Shown: positions 8,917 through 17,308, counted from the first letter of the stretch. The stretch is DNA of 64,000 bases from Sphingomonas asaccharolytica NBRC 15499 (GCF_001598355.1 NZ_BCYU01000001.1:46817-110816), one strand, 5' to 3'. Made by a program: numbers and translations. Notes: generated by a model from the sequence alone, not told the origin.

Positions 8917-9858
8917 TCACCTCGCGACTTCGGCGATCAGCGCCTTCAATGCCGAGAGTCCGCCATCGATGTCGTCCTTCGCACTGGGAACGCCCCGCGC
9001 CAGGCAGATATAACCGTGAACCGTCCCCGCGGCTTCGCGGTAGATGGTCGGAACGCCCGCCGTGACCAGCTTTGCCGCATAGGCACGGCCCTGGTCGCGC
9101 AAGGCATCCAGCCCGGCGGTCACGAGTAAAGTCGGCGGGAGACCTTCGGCCGGAAAGTCGAGCGGGGACGCACGGCGATCAGCCGGATCGGCGGCATACA
9201 GGCTGTTGAACCAGGTCATGCCATCGACCGACAGCAGATAGCCTTCGGCAAAGTCGCGAAAGCTTTGCCAATCACCCTTCCTCGTCACGACAGGGTAGAT
9301 CGGATTGATCGCAAGGACCGGCTTCGATGCCGGTTTGTCGCGTAACGCCAGGGCCGTCGTAATGGCCATGTTGCCGCCCGCGCTATCCCCCGAAAGCACG
9401 AGCCCGGTGCACGGGAAATGGTCGGCGATCCAGCGCGCGGCGGCCTCGGCGTCGTCGTGCGCCGCGGGGAAAACGTGCTCTGGCGCGCGGCGATAGTCGA
9501 CCGAGACGACCGGAATGTCGAGCTGCCGGGCAGCCTCGGCGCAATAAGCGTCGTGCGTGTCGAGATCGCAAATCACCCAGCCGCCGCCATGATAGAAGAC
9601 CATTACCGGTCCGGCTTCCCGATCGGGACGGTTGTCATAGACCCGAAGCTTGAGCTCGCCTCCCGGCCCCGGAACCATGATTTCTTCGACCTTGGCGATA
9701 TCGCCGCGCGGCGCATCGGCCGCCTGCCCCAGCCCGGCGATCATCGCGCGCGCCGTCTCGGCCCCCAATTCCTCCATCGGCGGCCCTTCCTGCGCGTTCA
9801 GGAACCCCAGGAACTCGGCCACGTCCGGCCGTACAAAGTGAGCGGCTTGCTCCGTCAT
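8917..9858 (-). CDS. HSL-family alpha/beta hydrolase (acetyl esterase/lipase)
   Basis: This 313-residue cytoplasmic esterase belongs to the hormone-sensitive-lipase family. It shows the oxyanion motif FYHGGGWVICDLDTHD, the nucleophile elbow LSGDSAGGNMA, the acid residue in VTAGLDALRDQG and the catalytic His in GTVHGYICL. GGGAGAAG precedes the ATG at MTEQAAHF; the open frame reaches 9909 without similarity. A copy of the shared palindrome lies 86-110 bp upstream, so it probably belongs to the TetR regulon and may open an ester substrate that feeds the aromatic operon. Confidence 0.92.
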   Translation of the reverse strand: MTEQAAHFVRPDVAEFLGFLNAQEGPPMEELGAETARAMIAGLGQAADAPRGDIAKVEEIMVPGPGGELKLRVYDNRPDREAGPVMVFYHGGGWVICDLDTHDAYCAEAARQLDIPVVSVDYRRAPEHVFPAAHDDAEAAARWIADHFPCTGLVLSGDSAGGNMAITTALALRDKPASKPVLAINPIYPVVTRKGDWQSFRDFAEGYLLSVDGMTWFNSLYAADPADRRASPLDFPAEGLPPTLLVTAGLDALRDQGRAYAAKLVTAGVPTIYREAAGTVHGYICLARGVPSAKDDIDGGLSALKALIAEVAR

Positions 9859-9943
9859 CGATCTTCTCCCTCGCGCCAATCGGCGTTGCGTCCGACTTGA
9901 TCTGCGCAAGCGCCGCTACCACGCGGCTCGCGCATCTGTCCAT

Positions 9944-9968
9944 AAAATTCTACGAACGTGGTGTTTAA
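9944..9968. promoter_or_regulatory. putative TetR operator 2 (esterase)
   Basis: The 25-bp copy of the shared palindrome has core TACGAACGTGG with AAAATT on the left and GTTTAA on the right. It lies in the 128-bp gap between the metallo-hydrolase stop and the esterase start, and matches copy 1 at most positions in the same orientation. Confidence 0.72.
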
Positions 9969-9986
9969 TAGAAAAGAGCTGGGAGC

Positions 9987-11033
9987 CTAATCGACGCGGA
10001 GGCTTTGCTCGGTGGCGTAGCACTGCTCCCAGATGAAGGTATCGAAGGCGGCGAGCCGGTTTTTCCACTTGGGCGTCATCGTCGCCACGCACACGCGCGC
10101 GACCCGCGCGGTATAGTCGTTGGCCAAGGCCCAGGGATTGCCGAAATCCGCCGGATCGAGGACCTGCCCGTATGGCTGACTCTTGAGCGCCGCACCGGCG
10201 GCCGCCTGGATGTCATCATCGAACGCGATCTGCAGCTTCACGTCCGCGTGTGTGCCGATCCGGCTGACATGGCCGCCGACGAACTTCTCGAAGGGATGAC
10301 GATCGAGATCGCGGACCTGCTGGAAATATCCGGGGATGTCCTGTGCGACACCGAACGCGCGCCACGGCATCCAGCCCGGAAACACGATGTCGACAAACAT
10401 CAGGGTCTTCTGGGCCGGCGCGTAGATCTCGATATTGCCGGGCTCGTGCCCGTTGCCGGGATAGGACAGCTCGAGCGTCTGCGTGCCCAGCTTGAGGGTA
10501 TAGTTCCTGTCGAACGTCACCGTCGGCAGCGGTCGCTGCGGGTCGGCGGCGCGGGCGAGCAGCCGCCTGGTCTCTTTCTGGGCGATGATCACGGGGTGGC
10601 CACCCAGCGTCGCGGCACCGCCGATATGATCGATGTGCGAGTGACTGTAGATGAGATGGGTGATCGGCTTGTCCGTGATCTCAGCGATCGCCTGGCGGAT
10701 CTTGCCCGCATAGGATGGCGGCGCGTCGACCACGACGACGCCGGTCCCATAGACCATGAACATCGACTGATAGGCGCCGTCGGTGACCATATAGAGGCCC
10801 TCCCCCAGCTTCTCGATCCGGTAGCCCTTGGCGGGGTCGATGGCCGGGCCCTGAGCCGATGCGGGGATCGGGAGATATTTGTCGACGCGCACCCCGATCG
10901 GCGCAATGTCCGGCATGGCGGGATAGGGCGTCACCGCCTGCCCTGTGGGCGCGGGGTCTTCGGCCCGGGCAAGGCCGACGACGCAGCACGACACGATCAG
11001 CGCAAGGGCGCCATAGGTAGCACTTTTTGCCAT
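9987..11033 (-). CDS. exported metallo-beta-lactamase-fold hydrolase
   Basis: This 348-residue protein has a signal peptide (YGALALIVSCCVVGLARA), so it is probably periplasmic. Zinc ligands follow the MBL pattern: HSHIDH at 131-136, a later His in GNGHEPGN, and another in FVGGHVSRIGTHAD. The overall shape resembles MBL-fold lactonases and arylsulfatase- or quorum-quenching-like enzymes; no true beta-lactamase activity is implied. It follows the small membrane-protein gene by 68 bp, probably in one transcription unit headed by operator 3. With the esterase it may hydrolyse lactone or ester substrates before ring degradation. Confidence 0.88.
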   Translation of the reverse strand: MAKSATYGALALIVSCCVVGLARAEDPAPTGQAVTPYPAMPDIAPIGVRVDKYLPIPASAQGPAIDPAKGYRIEKLGEGLYMVTDGAYQSMFMVYGTGVVVVDAPPSYAGKIRQAIAEITDKPITHLIYSHSHIDHIGGAATLGGHPVIIAQKETRRLLARAADPQRPLPTVTFDRNYTLKLGTQTLELSYPGNGHEPGNIEIYAPAQKTLMFVDIVFPGWMPWRAFGVAQDIPGYFQQVRDLDRHPFEKFVGGHVSRIGTHADVKLQIAFDDDIQAAAGAALKSQPYGQVLDPADFGNPWALANDYTARVARVCVATMTPKWKNRLAAFDTFIWEQCYATEQSLRVD

Positions 11034-11101
11034 CTCTCTTTTCCTTGTTTGAGTGAGCCGCGGCACGACCATGATCCCCGGTGGCCCGGCACTGGAGATC
11101 A

Positions 11102-11509
11102 TCACGCGGTCTTCATTGCCCGTCGTTCCCGGACATCGATGGCGATCCCCACGAGCCCCACGACGGCCGGCAGGTAGACGGCATGGCCGTTCTTCAGGAT
11201 GGTGTCGGCGCCGCAGATGCCGGCGCCGATTTCCCATAGATGGAAGAAGCCGTGCAGACCGAGCCAGGCAGTCGCCGCGGCCCACAGCCAGATCCGCTGG
11301 GCGGGGAAGAAGATACCGGTCACATAGCCGGCACCGATCATCACGTAGATGAGGCCGATATCGCGGAGAAAATGCTGATTGAACGGGCCGGTCGCCGGCA
11401 CCGTCGGCACCGCATAATACCAGAATTCCGGATCGTAGAGCATGATGATGCCGTTCACGAACATGGCGATGCCGAGCAGCGCCATCAGACCCTTGTTGAA
11501 TTTGCTCAT
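11102..11509 (-). CDS. small integral membrane protein (paralogue of 16837-17265)
   Basis: This 135-residue protein has about four hydrophobic segments. Strongly conserved blocks shared with the product at 16837-17265 are GPFNQHFLRDIGL near residue 41 and HLWEIGAGICG near 92, with invariant polar residues inside membrane segments. I do not recognise a characterised family. A role as a small membrane accessory protein is possible but not shown. The ATG follows AGGTTTC without a perfect ribosome site. It heads a unit with the MBL-fold hydrolase and has a palindrome 153 bp upstream. Confidence 0.8.
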   Translation of the reverse strand: MSKFNKGLMALLGIAMFVNGIIMLYDPEFWYYAVPTVPATGPFNQHFLRDIGLIYVMIGAGYVTGIFFPAQRIWLWAAATAWLGLHGFFHLWEIGAGICGADTILKNGHAVYLPAVVGLVGIAIDVRERRAMKTA

Positions 11510-11745
11510 TGAAACCTCCCCGTTGGTGGCATTTGGCGACGACCCGCCTGCGCAACCGCGCAGGCGATCGACCTTCCCTGACCGAGTGGCTCGCGCAGTT
11601 TCGTGCGCGAGCCCGTACGGCCCTGACGATCCAGCTCAGCCAAATGTGACATGAGCTAGTATTTTTACACGATCGTAGAATTTTACTCGTGACGAAGGCC
11701 GATTGCAAGATGGCGCGACACGCCCAAAGTCAGATCGTCGCTTGA
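11510..11745. promoter_or_regulatory. promoter region of the 11509-9987 unit
   Basis: This 236-bp non-coding stretch lies between two leftward genes. It becomes AT-rich around 11655-11690, where the third palindrome copy lies. No ORF of note was seen. Probably it holds the promoter of the membrane-protein/MBL unit. Confidence 0.5.
11662..11685. promoter_or_regulatory. putative TetR operator 3 (membrane protein / MBL unit)
   Basis: A 24-bp copy with core ACACGATCGTAGA, flanked by TTTTT and ATTTTA. Read on the minus strand it aligns with copies 1 and 2 (AAAATTCTACGATCGTG). It sits 153 bp upstream of the gene starting at 11509. Confidence 0.7.
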
Positions 11746-13695
11746 TCAGTTGGAAGAACGAAAGCCGATGCGCGCATGCGTACCGTCACAGAACGGCTTG
11801 TTGGCGCTCCCCCCACACCGACAGAGCCGGGTGCTCCGAACGCAGGAAACCCGCCGGCCGGTACCGCTGGTGATTTCCAAATTGCCTTGGATCTGCAGCG
11901 GCCCGTCGGTCTGCGGCATGACCGACAAGGGACCGTCGCGCACCGCGAGTGCCGGCGTATCCTCGCTGGCCGGCTCGCCGGTCGCGGCGAAGCCGATCCG
12001 GAGGTGCGAGTTGTCGCAGAACGGTTTGTTGGCCGACGCGCCGCACCGGCACAATGTCGCCCGAAAGCCGGCTTGCTCACCATCGATCGAGAGACTCGCG
12101 CGCACCGCATAGGGCCCGTTCTCGCGCAGCGACAACAGGTTTACCGGCGGCGGCGCCTCGTCATGACCGTCCTTTCGCTGGTAGCTCAACGCCCCCGACG
12201 GGCATTGCCGGATCGTGCCGCACAGCAGCTCGGTTTCGGTGGCGTCCGGCTGGACCCACGCGCCCGCCATATTGGCAAGAAAGGTCGCGGGCGCCTGGGT
12301 GACGCAGAAGCGGGCGTGGATGCAGCGCTTCTCGTTGAACAGGACCGTGACATCATGTCCCACGATCGTCTCCAGGCCGTCGCTAGCCTTGACTGACGGC
12401 GCAGCCGGCGCAGGCGCAGCCGGTGATGCCACAACGGCCGCTGCCTGCGGTGCCGGTGCATTGCGCAGCCGCCCGACTAGATCGTGCAGCACCTTGGCGG
12501 CGCGTTGGCCGCGCGGATCGGCCTGGTCGATCGCGTCCGCGGCTGTGCCCAGTTCTTCCATCCGCTCGAGAAAATACCGCCGCGCGCTCGCCCCTGGCGG
12601 CAACGACGCGGTATCGCGCAAGGCCGTGAACGAAACGCCGGCATGGCAGTGCGGATTGGACGGCCCGGCCGGCAGGCGCGCGGCGCGCTCCGCGAGCGGC
12701 GTGAGCGCCTGCATCAAGCCCACTGCTGTTCCGACATAGAGCAATTTGTCGTCGTCGCTCGACGGCAGAGCATAGACCTCGGCGAGCAGACGCAGCATCA
12801 GCGCATAAGCCGCATTTGCCAGGTCGATCGTCGCCACGGCATCGGTATCTTCGATCCAGACGCGCCCTTCGGGCTGTGGCGGGCGCCGCAGCACGGGATT
12901 TACAGCGGCGGGATACGCGGGCGAGAAGTCCGGATTCTTGGCTTTGAGCGCCTTATATTCTTCGCGGATCGCGCTGAACCGCTGGAAGTGCGAATTGTCG
13001 CGATCGGCCGGCGCGCCTTCGCCTTCGATGATGATGGTCTCGATTGCAGCCAGCGCGCTTTCCAGATGTATGACGGGCCGGGCACCGACCAGACGAATCT
13101 CGGCAGGACTGAGCTGAAGGGCGGGATCGCCACAAAACACCGCTGCCTCGCCAATCTGATCGACGAACTGGCGCAAATTGCCGCTGATCTCCCCATAGAA
13201 TTCGCCGACGGTGCAATAATCATAGCCGGTCGGCGTGAGCCGCAGCCCCGGAATCGCCCGCGTCAAATTGGCCGGGCTTTCGAAGCCCGGACCGTCCGGC
13301 TCGTCCGATCCCTCCGGTCGTTCCAGATAGACGAAATGCTGGATCACCGCCTCGTCGAACGGTGCCAGCCGAACGACCAGCCCAGCAGGCAGATAGCCGG
13401 GGTCGAGCGGGAAGTTGGCGCGACCAAGATGCGGCGCCCCGCCCAATGCCGCGGTAATGTTCCAGACCGCCACCAAGTGGCTCATTTCGTCGATCGCCAC
13501 GCCCAGGATCGCACGGCGCCACCGGGCCACCGCCTCCGCTTCTTCCGCCGTCAGCCCCTCGCCTTCGCCGTCGCGCAGGCTGAAGCCGGCGTAGAGGTAG
13601 GTGCACATCAGACAATGTTCGATTTCCGCCGCTTCGTAGAAGGCGTGCATGATCTTTTCCCGACTGACCGCCGGCGCGAGACTATCCTGGGGCAT
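11746..13695 (-). CDS. ferritin-like / ferredoxin-like / double CDGSH fusion protein
   Basis: This 649-residue multi-domain protein is unusual. Residues about 10-240 form a ferritin-like module of the VioB/iminophenylpyruvate-dimer-synthase type (AAEIEHCLMCTYLYAGFS; AIDEMSHLVAVWN, with Glu and His suited to a di-iron or haem-free metal site). A long helical middle follows, then an Ala/Pro linker. At about 455-515 there is a Fer4_19-like segment (CIHARFC ... CGTIRQCPSGAL). The C-terminus has two CDGSH motifs, CRCGASANKPFCDNSH from residue 549 and CRCGGSANKPFCDGTH from 625. AGGAAA precedes the ATG. The function is unknown; a redox or metal-storage role is plausible. Confidence 0.88.
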   Translation of the reverse strand: MPQDSLAPAVSREKIMHAFYEAAEIEHCLMCTYLYAGFSLRDGEGEGLTAEEAEAVARWRRAILGVAIDEMSHLVAVWNITAALGGAPHLGRANFPLDPGYLPAGLVVRLAPFDEAVIQHFVYLERPEGSDEPDGPGFESPANLTRAIPGLRLTPTGYDYCTVGEFYGEISGNLRQFVDQIGEAAVFCGDPALQLSPAEIRLVGARPVIHLESALAAIETIIIEGEGAPADRDNSHFQRFSAIREEYKALKAKNPDFSPAYPAAVNPVLRRPPQPEGRVWIEDTDAVATIDLANAAYALMLRLLAEVYALPSSDDDKLLYVGTAVGLMQALTPLAERAARLPAGPSNPHCHAGVSFTALRDTASLPPGASARRYFLERMEELGTAADAIDQADPRGQRAAKVLHDLVGRLRNAPAPQAAAVVASPAAPAPAAPSVKASDGLETIVGHDVTVLFNEKRCIHARFCVTQAPATFLANMAGAWVQPDATETELLCGTIRQCPSGALSYQRKDGHDEAPPPVNLLSLRENGPYAVRASLSIDGEQAGFRATLCRCGASANKPFCDNSHLRIGFAATGEPASEDTPALAVRDGPLSVMPQTDGPLQIQGNLEITSGTGRRVSCVRSTRLCRCGGSANKPFCDGTHARIGFRSSN

Positions 13696-13741
13696 TTCTT
13701 TTCCTCACGTTCAGAGGCGCATGGTCCGCGGCTCGGCGGAC

Positions 13742-14530
13742 CTATTTCGCGCCGGCGGCTTCCTCGATCATCGCGGCGACTTCGGCGGGGTGCGACACCA
13801 TCAGCGCGTGCGAGGCGCCGGCAATGGCGACGGTGTCGCGCGCACGGGCGCGCACGGCCATGAACTTCATGACAGCAGCAGGGATGTTGCGGTCCGCCGT
13901 GCCGTAGATCACATAGGAGGGCAGCGTCTTCCAGCTGGCAGTCCGCGAAGGTTCGCCAAGTGCAGCGAGCGTGACGGGGCGCTGGCTGGCCGCCATCAAC
14001 GCTGTCTTTGCCGCCGGCACGTCGGCGGCGAATTGCGCGCGGAATTTGTCGGTCTGGATGTAGAGATCCTCGCCACCATCCGGCAGCGCGACGGTGGTCA
14101 GGCTGGCGCCGAGCGTGCTTCCGGGGAATTTTGCCGAGAGCGAAAGGCTGGTCTCACCGACGTCCGGGGCAAAGGCCGCGACATAGACCAGTGCCGTGAC
14201 ATTGGCATTGCCGGCCGCCGCTTCGGTGATCACGGGTCCGCCATAGGAATGGCCGACCAGCACAACCGGCCCATCGACGGATTTGACGATCCGCGACACC
14301 GCAGCGGCATCACTGGCAACGCTGCGCAGCGGGTTCGCGGCAGCGATGACCCGATAGCCGTCCTTGTTGAGCCGTGCGACGACCGAGTCCCAGCTCGACG
14401 ATTCGGCGAACGCGCCGTGTACCAGCACGATGGTCGGCTTTTCCGGCCCGGATTTGTCTCCGGCGGCCGCGATGCCGGGATGAATGAGAGCAACGGCGAA
14501 CAGAAGAGTGCCGAACAGGGAAATACGCAT
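13742..14530 (-). CDS. exported alpha/beta hydrolase (paralogue of 30119-30913)
   Basis: This 262-residue protein has a signal peptide (LLFAVALIHPGIAAAG). It carries TIVLVHGAFAESSSWD and the Ser nucleophile elbow VVLVGHSYGGPVI, then FAPDVGE and the C-terminal GASHALMVSHP with the catalytic His. This is the salicylate-esterase/hydroxynitrile-lyase-like group often annotated simply as alpha/beta hydrolase. It is closely similar along its whole length to the protein at 30119-30913. GGAGG precedes the ATG. Located 48 bp after the NmrA-like gene, it may be the last gene of the operon starting at 16769. Confidence 0.88.
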   Translation of the reverse strand: MRISLFGTLLFAVALIHPGIAAAGDKSGPEKPTIVLVHGAFAESSSWDSVVARLNKDGYRVIAAANPLRSVASDAAAVSRIVKSVDGPVVLVGHSYGGPVITEAAAGNANVTALVYVAAFAPDVGETSLSLSAKFPGSTLGASLTTVALPDGGEDLYIQTDKFRAQFAADVPAAKTALMAASQRPVTLAALGEPSRTASWKTLPSYVIYGTADRNIPAAVMKFMAVRARARDTVAIAGASHALMVSHPAEVAAMIEEAAGAK

Positions 14531-14578
14531 TGATGCCTCCGGATAAGGGTCGTGATGGTGGAATCGATCCGGTGCCGC

Positions 14579-15349
14579 TCAGGTCGCGCGGATCGTGGCC
14601 CAGGCCGGCTGAAGGCTGTCGCGCAGCCAGTCGTCGAGTCCGTGAGAGGCAATCGACGCACCGGGGCCGGGAAGAAGCGAGCGTTCGCCCAGTTCCGCGC
14701 CGAAATATCGCGCATGAACGTCGGCGATGATCCGGCGACCGTCCTCATAGGCGGTGGCGATCTCGACAGCGACTTCATTGAGTCGCAATCGCTCGGCGCC
14801 GGCAATTTCCAGCACGGCATTTGCCGGCGCGGATGACAAGGCGGCGGTCAGCGCGCCGGCGACGTCTTCGGCCGCAACCGGCTGAACCAACGCTGGAGAT
14901 ATCGTGATTTCGTTCGCCGTCCCTTCCTGGACGAGATCACGTATAAATTCGAAGAACTGCGTCGATCGCTGGATCGTGAAGGGCAGGCCCGAAGCCCTGA
15001 TGAGTTGCTCCTGCACCTGCTTTGCGCGAAAATAGCCGCTCTCCAGCCGATCGACACCGACAATCGATAGTGCGACATGGTGCTGCACGCCGGCGGCGCG
15101 CGCCGCGGCCAGAAGGTTGCGGCCCGACGTCTCGAAAAATCGTAAGGCGTCAGCCTCCTCGAGCGACGGGGAATTGGAGACGTCGACCACCGCCCCCGCT
15201 CCTTCCAACGCCAAGGCCAGCCCGACACCGGTCACCGAGTCGATGCCGAAGGTCGGCGACGCCTCCACGACATCCCAGCCGGTCCGCTGCAACGTCCGCA
15301 CCAACTTGCAACCGATGCGGCCGCTGGCGCCCAGCACCACGACCTTCAT
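14579..15349 (-). CDS. NmrA-like NAD(P)-binding protein (paralogue of 17309-18070)
   Basis: This is a 256-residue atypical SDR. The N-terminal MKVVVLGASGRIGCKLV is the dinucleotide-binding loop, and VVDVSNSPSLEEA and HHVALSIVGVDR follow. YFRAKQVQEQLI holds the Tyr/Lys region of this group. Such proteins act as NADPH-dependent reductases or redox sensors. It is ATGA-coupled to the GST gene upstream. A second copy lies at 17309-18070, sharing blocks such as YFRAK and TQFFEF. Substrate unknown. Confidence 0.88.
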   Translation of the reverse strand: MKVVVLGASGRIGCKLVRTLQRTGWDVVEASPTFGIDSVTGVGLALALEGAGAVVDVSNSPSLEEADALRFFETSGRNLLAAARAAGVQHHVALSIVGVDRLESGYFRAKQVQEQLIRASGLPFTIQRSTQFFEFIRDLVQEGTANEITISPALVQPVAAEDVAGALTAALSSAPANAVLEIAGAERLRLNEVAVEIATAYEDGRRIIADVHARYFGAELGERSLLPGPGASIASHGLDDWLRDSLQPAWATIRAT

Positions 15350-15975
15350 ATCAATGCCTCGAAGGACGAGATGTCGATCAGGCTGCGAGCATCGGGCAGG
15401 CCTTCTTCCGACAATGCCAGCTGAACCGAAGGACGTTCGGCGACGCGCTCGAAATAGCCGTGCATTTCGGGGGAAACAGGGACGCCATACGCGCCGGCCC
15501 AGCGCAGCATTGCAAACAGATAGGCGTCCGCTACCGTGAAGCGCGGCCCGAACAGATAGAGTTCATTGATCCGCTCCGAGATTATCTCGAGAAGCTTCGC
15601 GACTACATCAACGGCGTTTGCTCTTTCCGCGGCACGGCTGGAATCCGAGAACGGCCTGAACGCGACATGCAATTCGGTCGACAGCCAGGACAGGATCTCG
15701 ATCAGCCGGGTTCGCCCCAGCAGACCTCCCGGCGCAAGGCCTGGATCGCGGTCGGCGATAAACTCCAGGACCGCGATGTTTTCGGTGATGGCATTCCCGT
15801 CGTCGAGCGCCAACAGGGGAACATAACCCCTGGGATTGATCGAGAGGTAATCATATCCCTGTTCGGTGATCTTCGTCTTCATGTCGACGCGCTCGAACTC
15901 GGCGACGATCCCAGCTTCATGAAGCGAGATGCGGCCAGCAAGGCTGCAGGCGCCTGGCGCGTAGTATAGTTTCAT
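15346..15975 (-). CDS. glutathione S-transferase (beta-class-like)
   Basis: This 209-residue cytosolic GST has an N-terminal thioredoxin-like domain (MKLYYAPGACSLAGRISLHE, with the Cys/Ser region typical of bacterial beta GSTs) and NPRGYVPLLALDDG with the cis-Pro, followed by TENIAVLEFIAD that contacts glutathione. The C-terminal helical domain contains FTVADAYLFAMLRW. I prefer the ATG at 15975; an in-frame GTG at 15984 would give GTGA coupling with the kinase gene upstream. The operon context with a reductase and hydrolase suggests detoxification of an electrophile. Confidence 0.9.
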   Translation of the reverse strand: MKLYYAPGACSLAGRISLHEAGIVAEFERVDMKTKITEQGYDYLSINPRGYVPLLALDDGNAITENIAVLEFIADRDPGLAPGGLLGRTRLIEILSWLSTELHVAFRPFSDSSRAAERANAVDVVAKLLEIISERINELYLFGPRFTVADAYLFAMLRWAGAYGVPVSPEMHGYFERVAERPSVQLALSEEGLPDARSLIDISSFEALI

Positions 15976-15980
15976 CGACG

Positions 15981-16769
15981 TCACTCAACTCGGGGAGATG
16001 TGGGTGCTAGGGATCCGCCGACCGCCAACGGTGCGGCGATCGCCGGCAACCGCAGCGCAATCGTCGTGCCGATGCCGGGCTCGCTGTCGATCGCGATCGT
16101 TCCGCCGGCATCGCGGATGAAGCGCTCGACCATCGGCAGTCCGATTCCACCCAGCCCATCGGTCTTCGTCGTGAAGAAGGGATCGAAAACGCGTGCGAGT
16201 GTAGCTCGCGACATGCCTATGCCTTCATCCAGGACGCGTAGCTCGACCTCGCCGTGCGCGAGCGCCCGCGCGTCGATCCCGACGATCCCGTTGCCGCCCA
16301 TGGCGTCGCGGGCATTCAACAAGAGGTTCAGAACTGTCCGCCGCAATCCGACCGGGTCGCAGCGGACCGCCGGCAGATCGGGCGCGATATTCAGGTCGAG
16401 AATGAGTCCGGGCTCGTCCATCGCCCCGATCAGCGTCACAACATCGGCAACGCATGCGGCAACGTCGCTTTGCATGGCCGCAATTGCCTGGTCGCGCAGA
16501 TGACCGACATTCTGCCGGACGATCGCGCCGGCATGCTCCAAACAGAGCCGGGCGCGATCCAGAATCGAGCCGGCATCCGCGGGCGCCATAAGGGGTGAGC
16601 GCCCGACGATGTTGATCGCAGCGGACGCGATCTGGATCAGATTCCCGAGATCGTGAACGATACCGGCGGTCGCGATCCAGGCCGGCCCGCTTGCTCCGGC
16701 CGCGGGTTCGCCTTCGCCCGAACGGAAATAGTCCGGATTGGCGGGCGCGGACATCTGAAGTGGTTTCAC
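15981..16769 (-). CDS. soluble sensor histidine kinase without sensory domain
   Basis: This 262-residue kinase has no membrane segment and no obvious sensor. A modified H-box AGIVHDLGNLIQIAS (His near residue 39) is followed by the HATPase motifs: N box NLLLNARDAMG, G1 VLDEGIGMS, F box FDPFFTTK and G2 GLGGIGLPMV. It begins with GTG preceded by GAAGGGA; an ATG lies five codons in. No response regulator is adjacent, though two are encoded at 20960-22073. It heads a small operon with GST, an NmrA-like protein and perhaps the hydrolase. Confidence 0.87.
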   Translation of the reverse strand: MKPLQMSAPANPDYFRSGEGEPAAGASGPAWIATAGIVHDLGNLIQIASAAINIVGRSPLMAPADAGSILDRARLCLEHAGAIVRQNVGHLRDQAIAAMQSDVAACVADVVTLIGAMDEPGLILDLNIAPDLPAVRCDPVGLRRTVLNLLLNARDAMGGNGIVGIDARALAHGEVELRVLDEGIGMSRATLARVFDPFFTTKTDGLGGIGLPMVERFIRDAGGTIAIDSEPGIGTTIALRLPAIAAPLAVGGSLAPTSPRVE

Positions 16770-16784
16770 GATCTATGTCCCTTC

Positions 16785-16829
16785 AAAAAAAATGGCTGCG
16801 GGGCGCTAGGGGGGCGAGGCCCCGCAGCC
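16785..16829 (-). terminator. rho-independent terminator
   Basis: A perfect 11-bp stem (GGCTGCGGGGC with GCCCCGCAGCC) is followed, on the minus strand, by eight T residues (the A run at 16785-16792). It ends the leftward unit containing the membrane-protein gene at 16837 and insulates the kinase operon. Confidence 0.88.
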
Positions 16830-16836
16830 GCGGCGG

Positions 16837-17265
16837 TCAGGCTGTGGCCGCCGATCCCTTACCCGGATGAACCGCGCGTTCGCTCACCGACCAAAGCGCG
16901 AGCACCGCACTGATCAGCGCGGGAAGCGTCACTGCCGCGAAATCGCGGACCAGTGCCGAGGGTCCGCAAATGCCCACAGCGACTTCCCAGAAGTGAAACA
17001 GTGCATGGCCGCACAACCACAAGGATGCCGCCGACCAGAGCGCCGCGCGCCACGCCGGCTGCGCGGTTCCGACCAGGAACGCGGTGCCGATGAACAGAAA
17101 GATGAGACCGATATCGCGCAGGAAGTGCTGGTTGAACGGACCCGTCGTGGTCACGCCCGGCACCGCGAAATACCAATTCGCCGGCGAGATGAGCATGAAT
17201 GTACCGTTGGCCAGCGCAGCAACGCCGAGCACGACGGCGGCCCAGAGGCATGTTTGCCGCAGCAT
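16837..17265 (-). CDS. small integral membrane protein (paralogue of 11102-11509)
   Basis: A 142-residue protein with about four membrane segments. It shares GPFNQHFLRDIGL and HFWEVAVGICG blocks with the protein at 11102-11509, and both have the same length and layout. Unrecognised family; the conserved polar residues suggest a common ligand or partner. It follows the NmrA-like gene at 17309 by 43 bp and is ended by a strong terminator. Confidence 0.8.
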   Translation of the reverse strand: MLRQTCLWAAVVLGVAALANGTFMLISPANWYFAVPGVTTTGPFNQHFLRDIGLIFLFIGTAFLVGTAQPAWRAALWSAASLWLCGHALFHFWEVAVGICGPSALVRDFAAVTLPALISAVLALWSVSERAVHPGKGSAATA

Positions 17266-17308
17266 CGTTCGATCTCCTGTAAGGTGGGTGGGTGCCGGGA
17301 GCGGACGC

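Noticed and set aside
9987..11708. 573-residue frame containing the MBL-fold protein
   Set aside because: Only residues after MAKSATYG belong to the MBL protein; the upstream part is out-of-frame reading of the membrane-protein gene. The signal peptide fixes the start at 11033.
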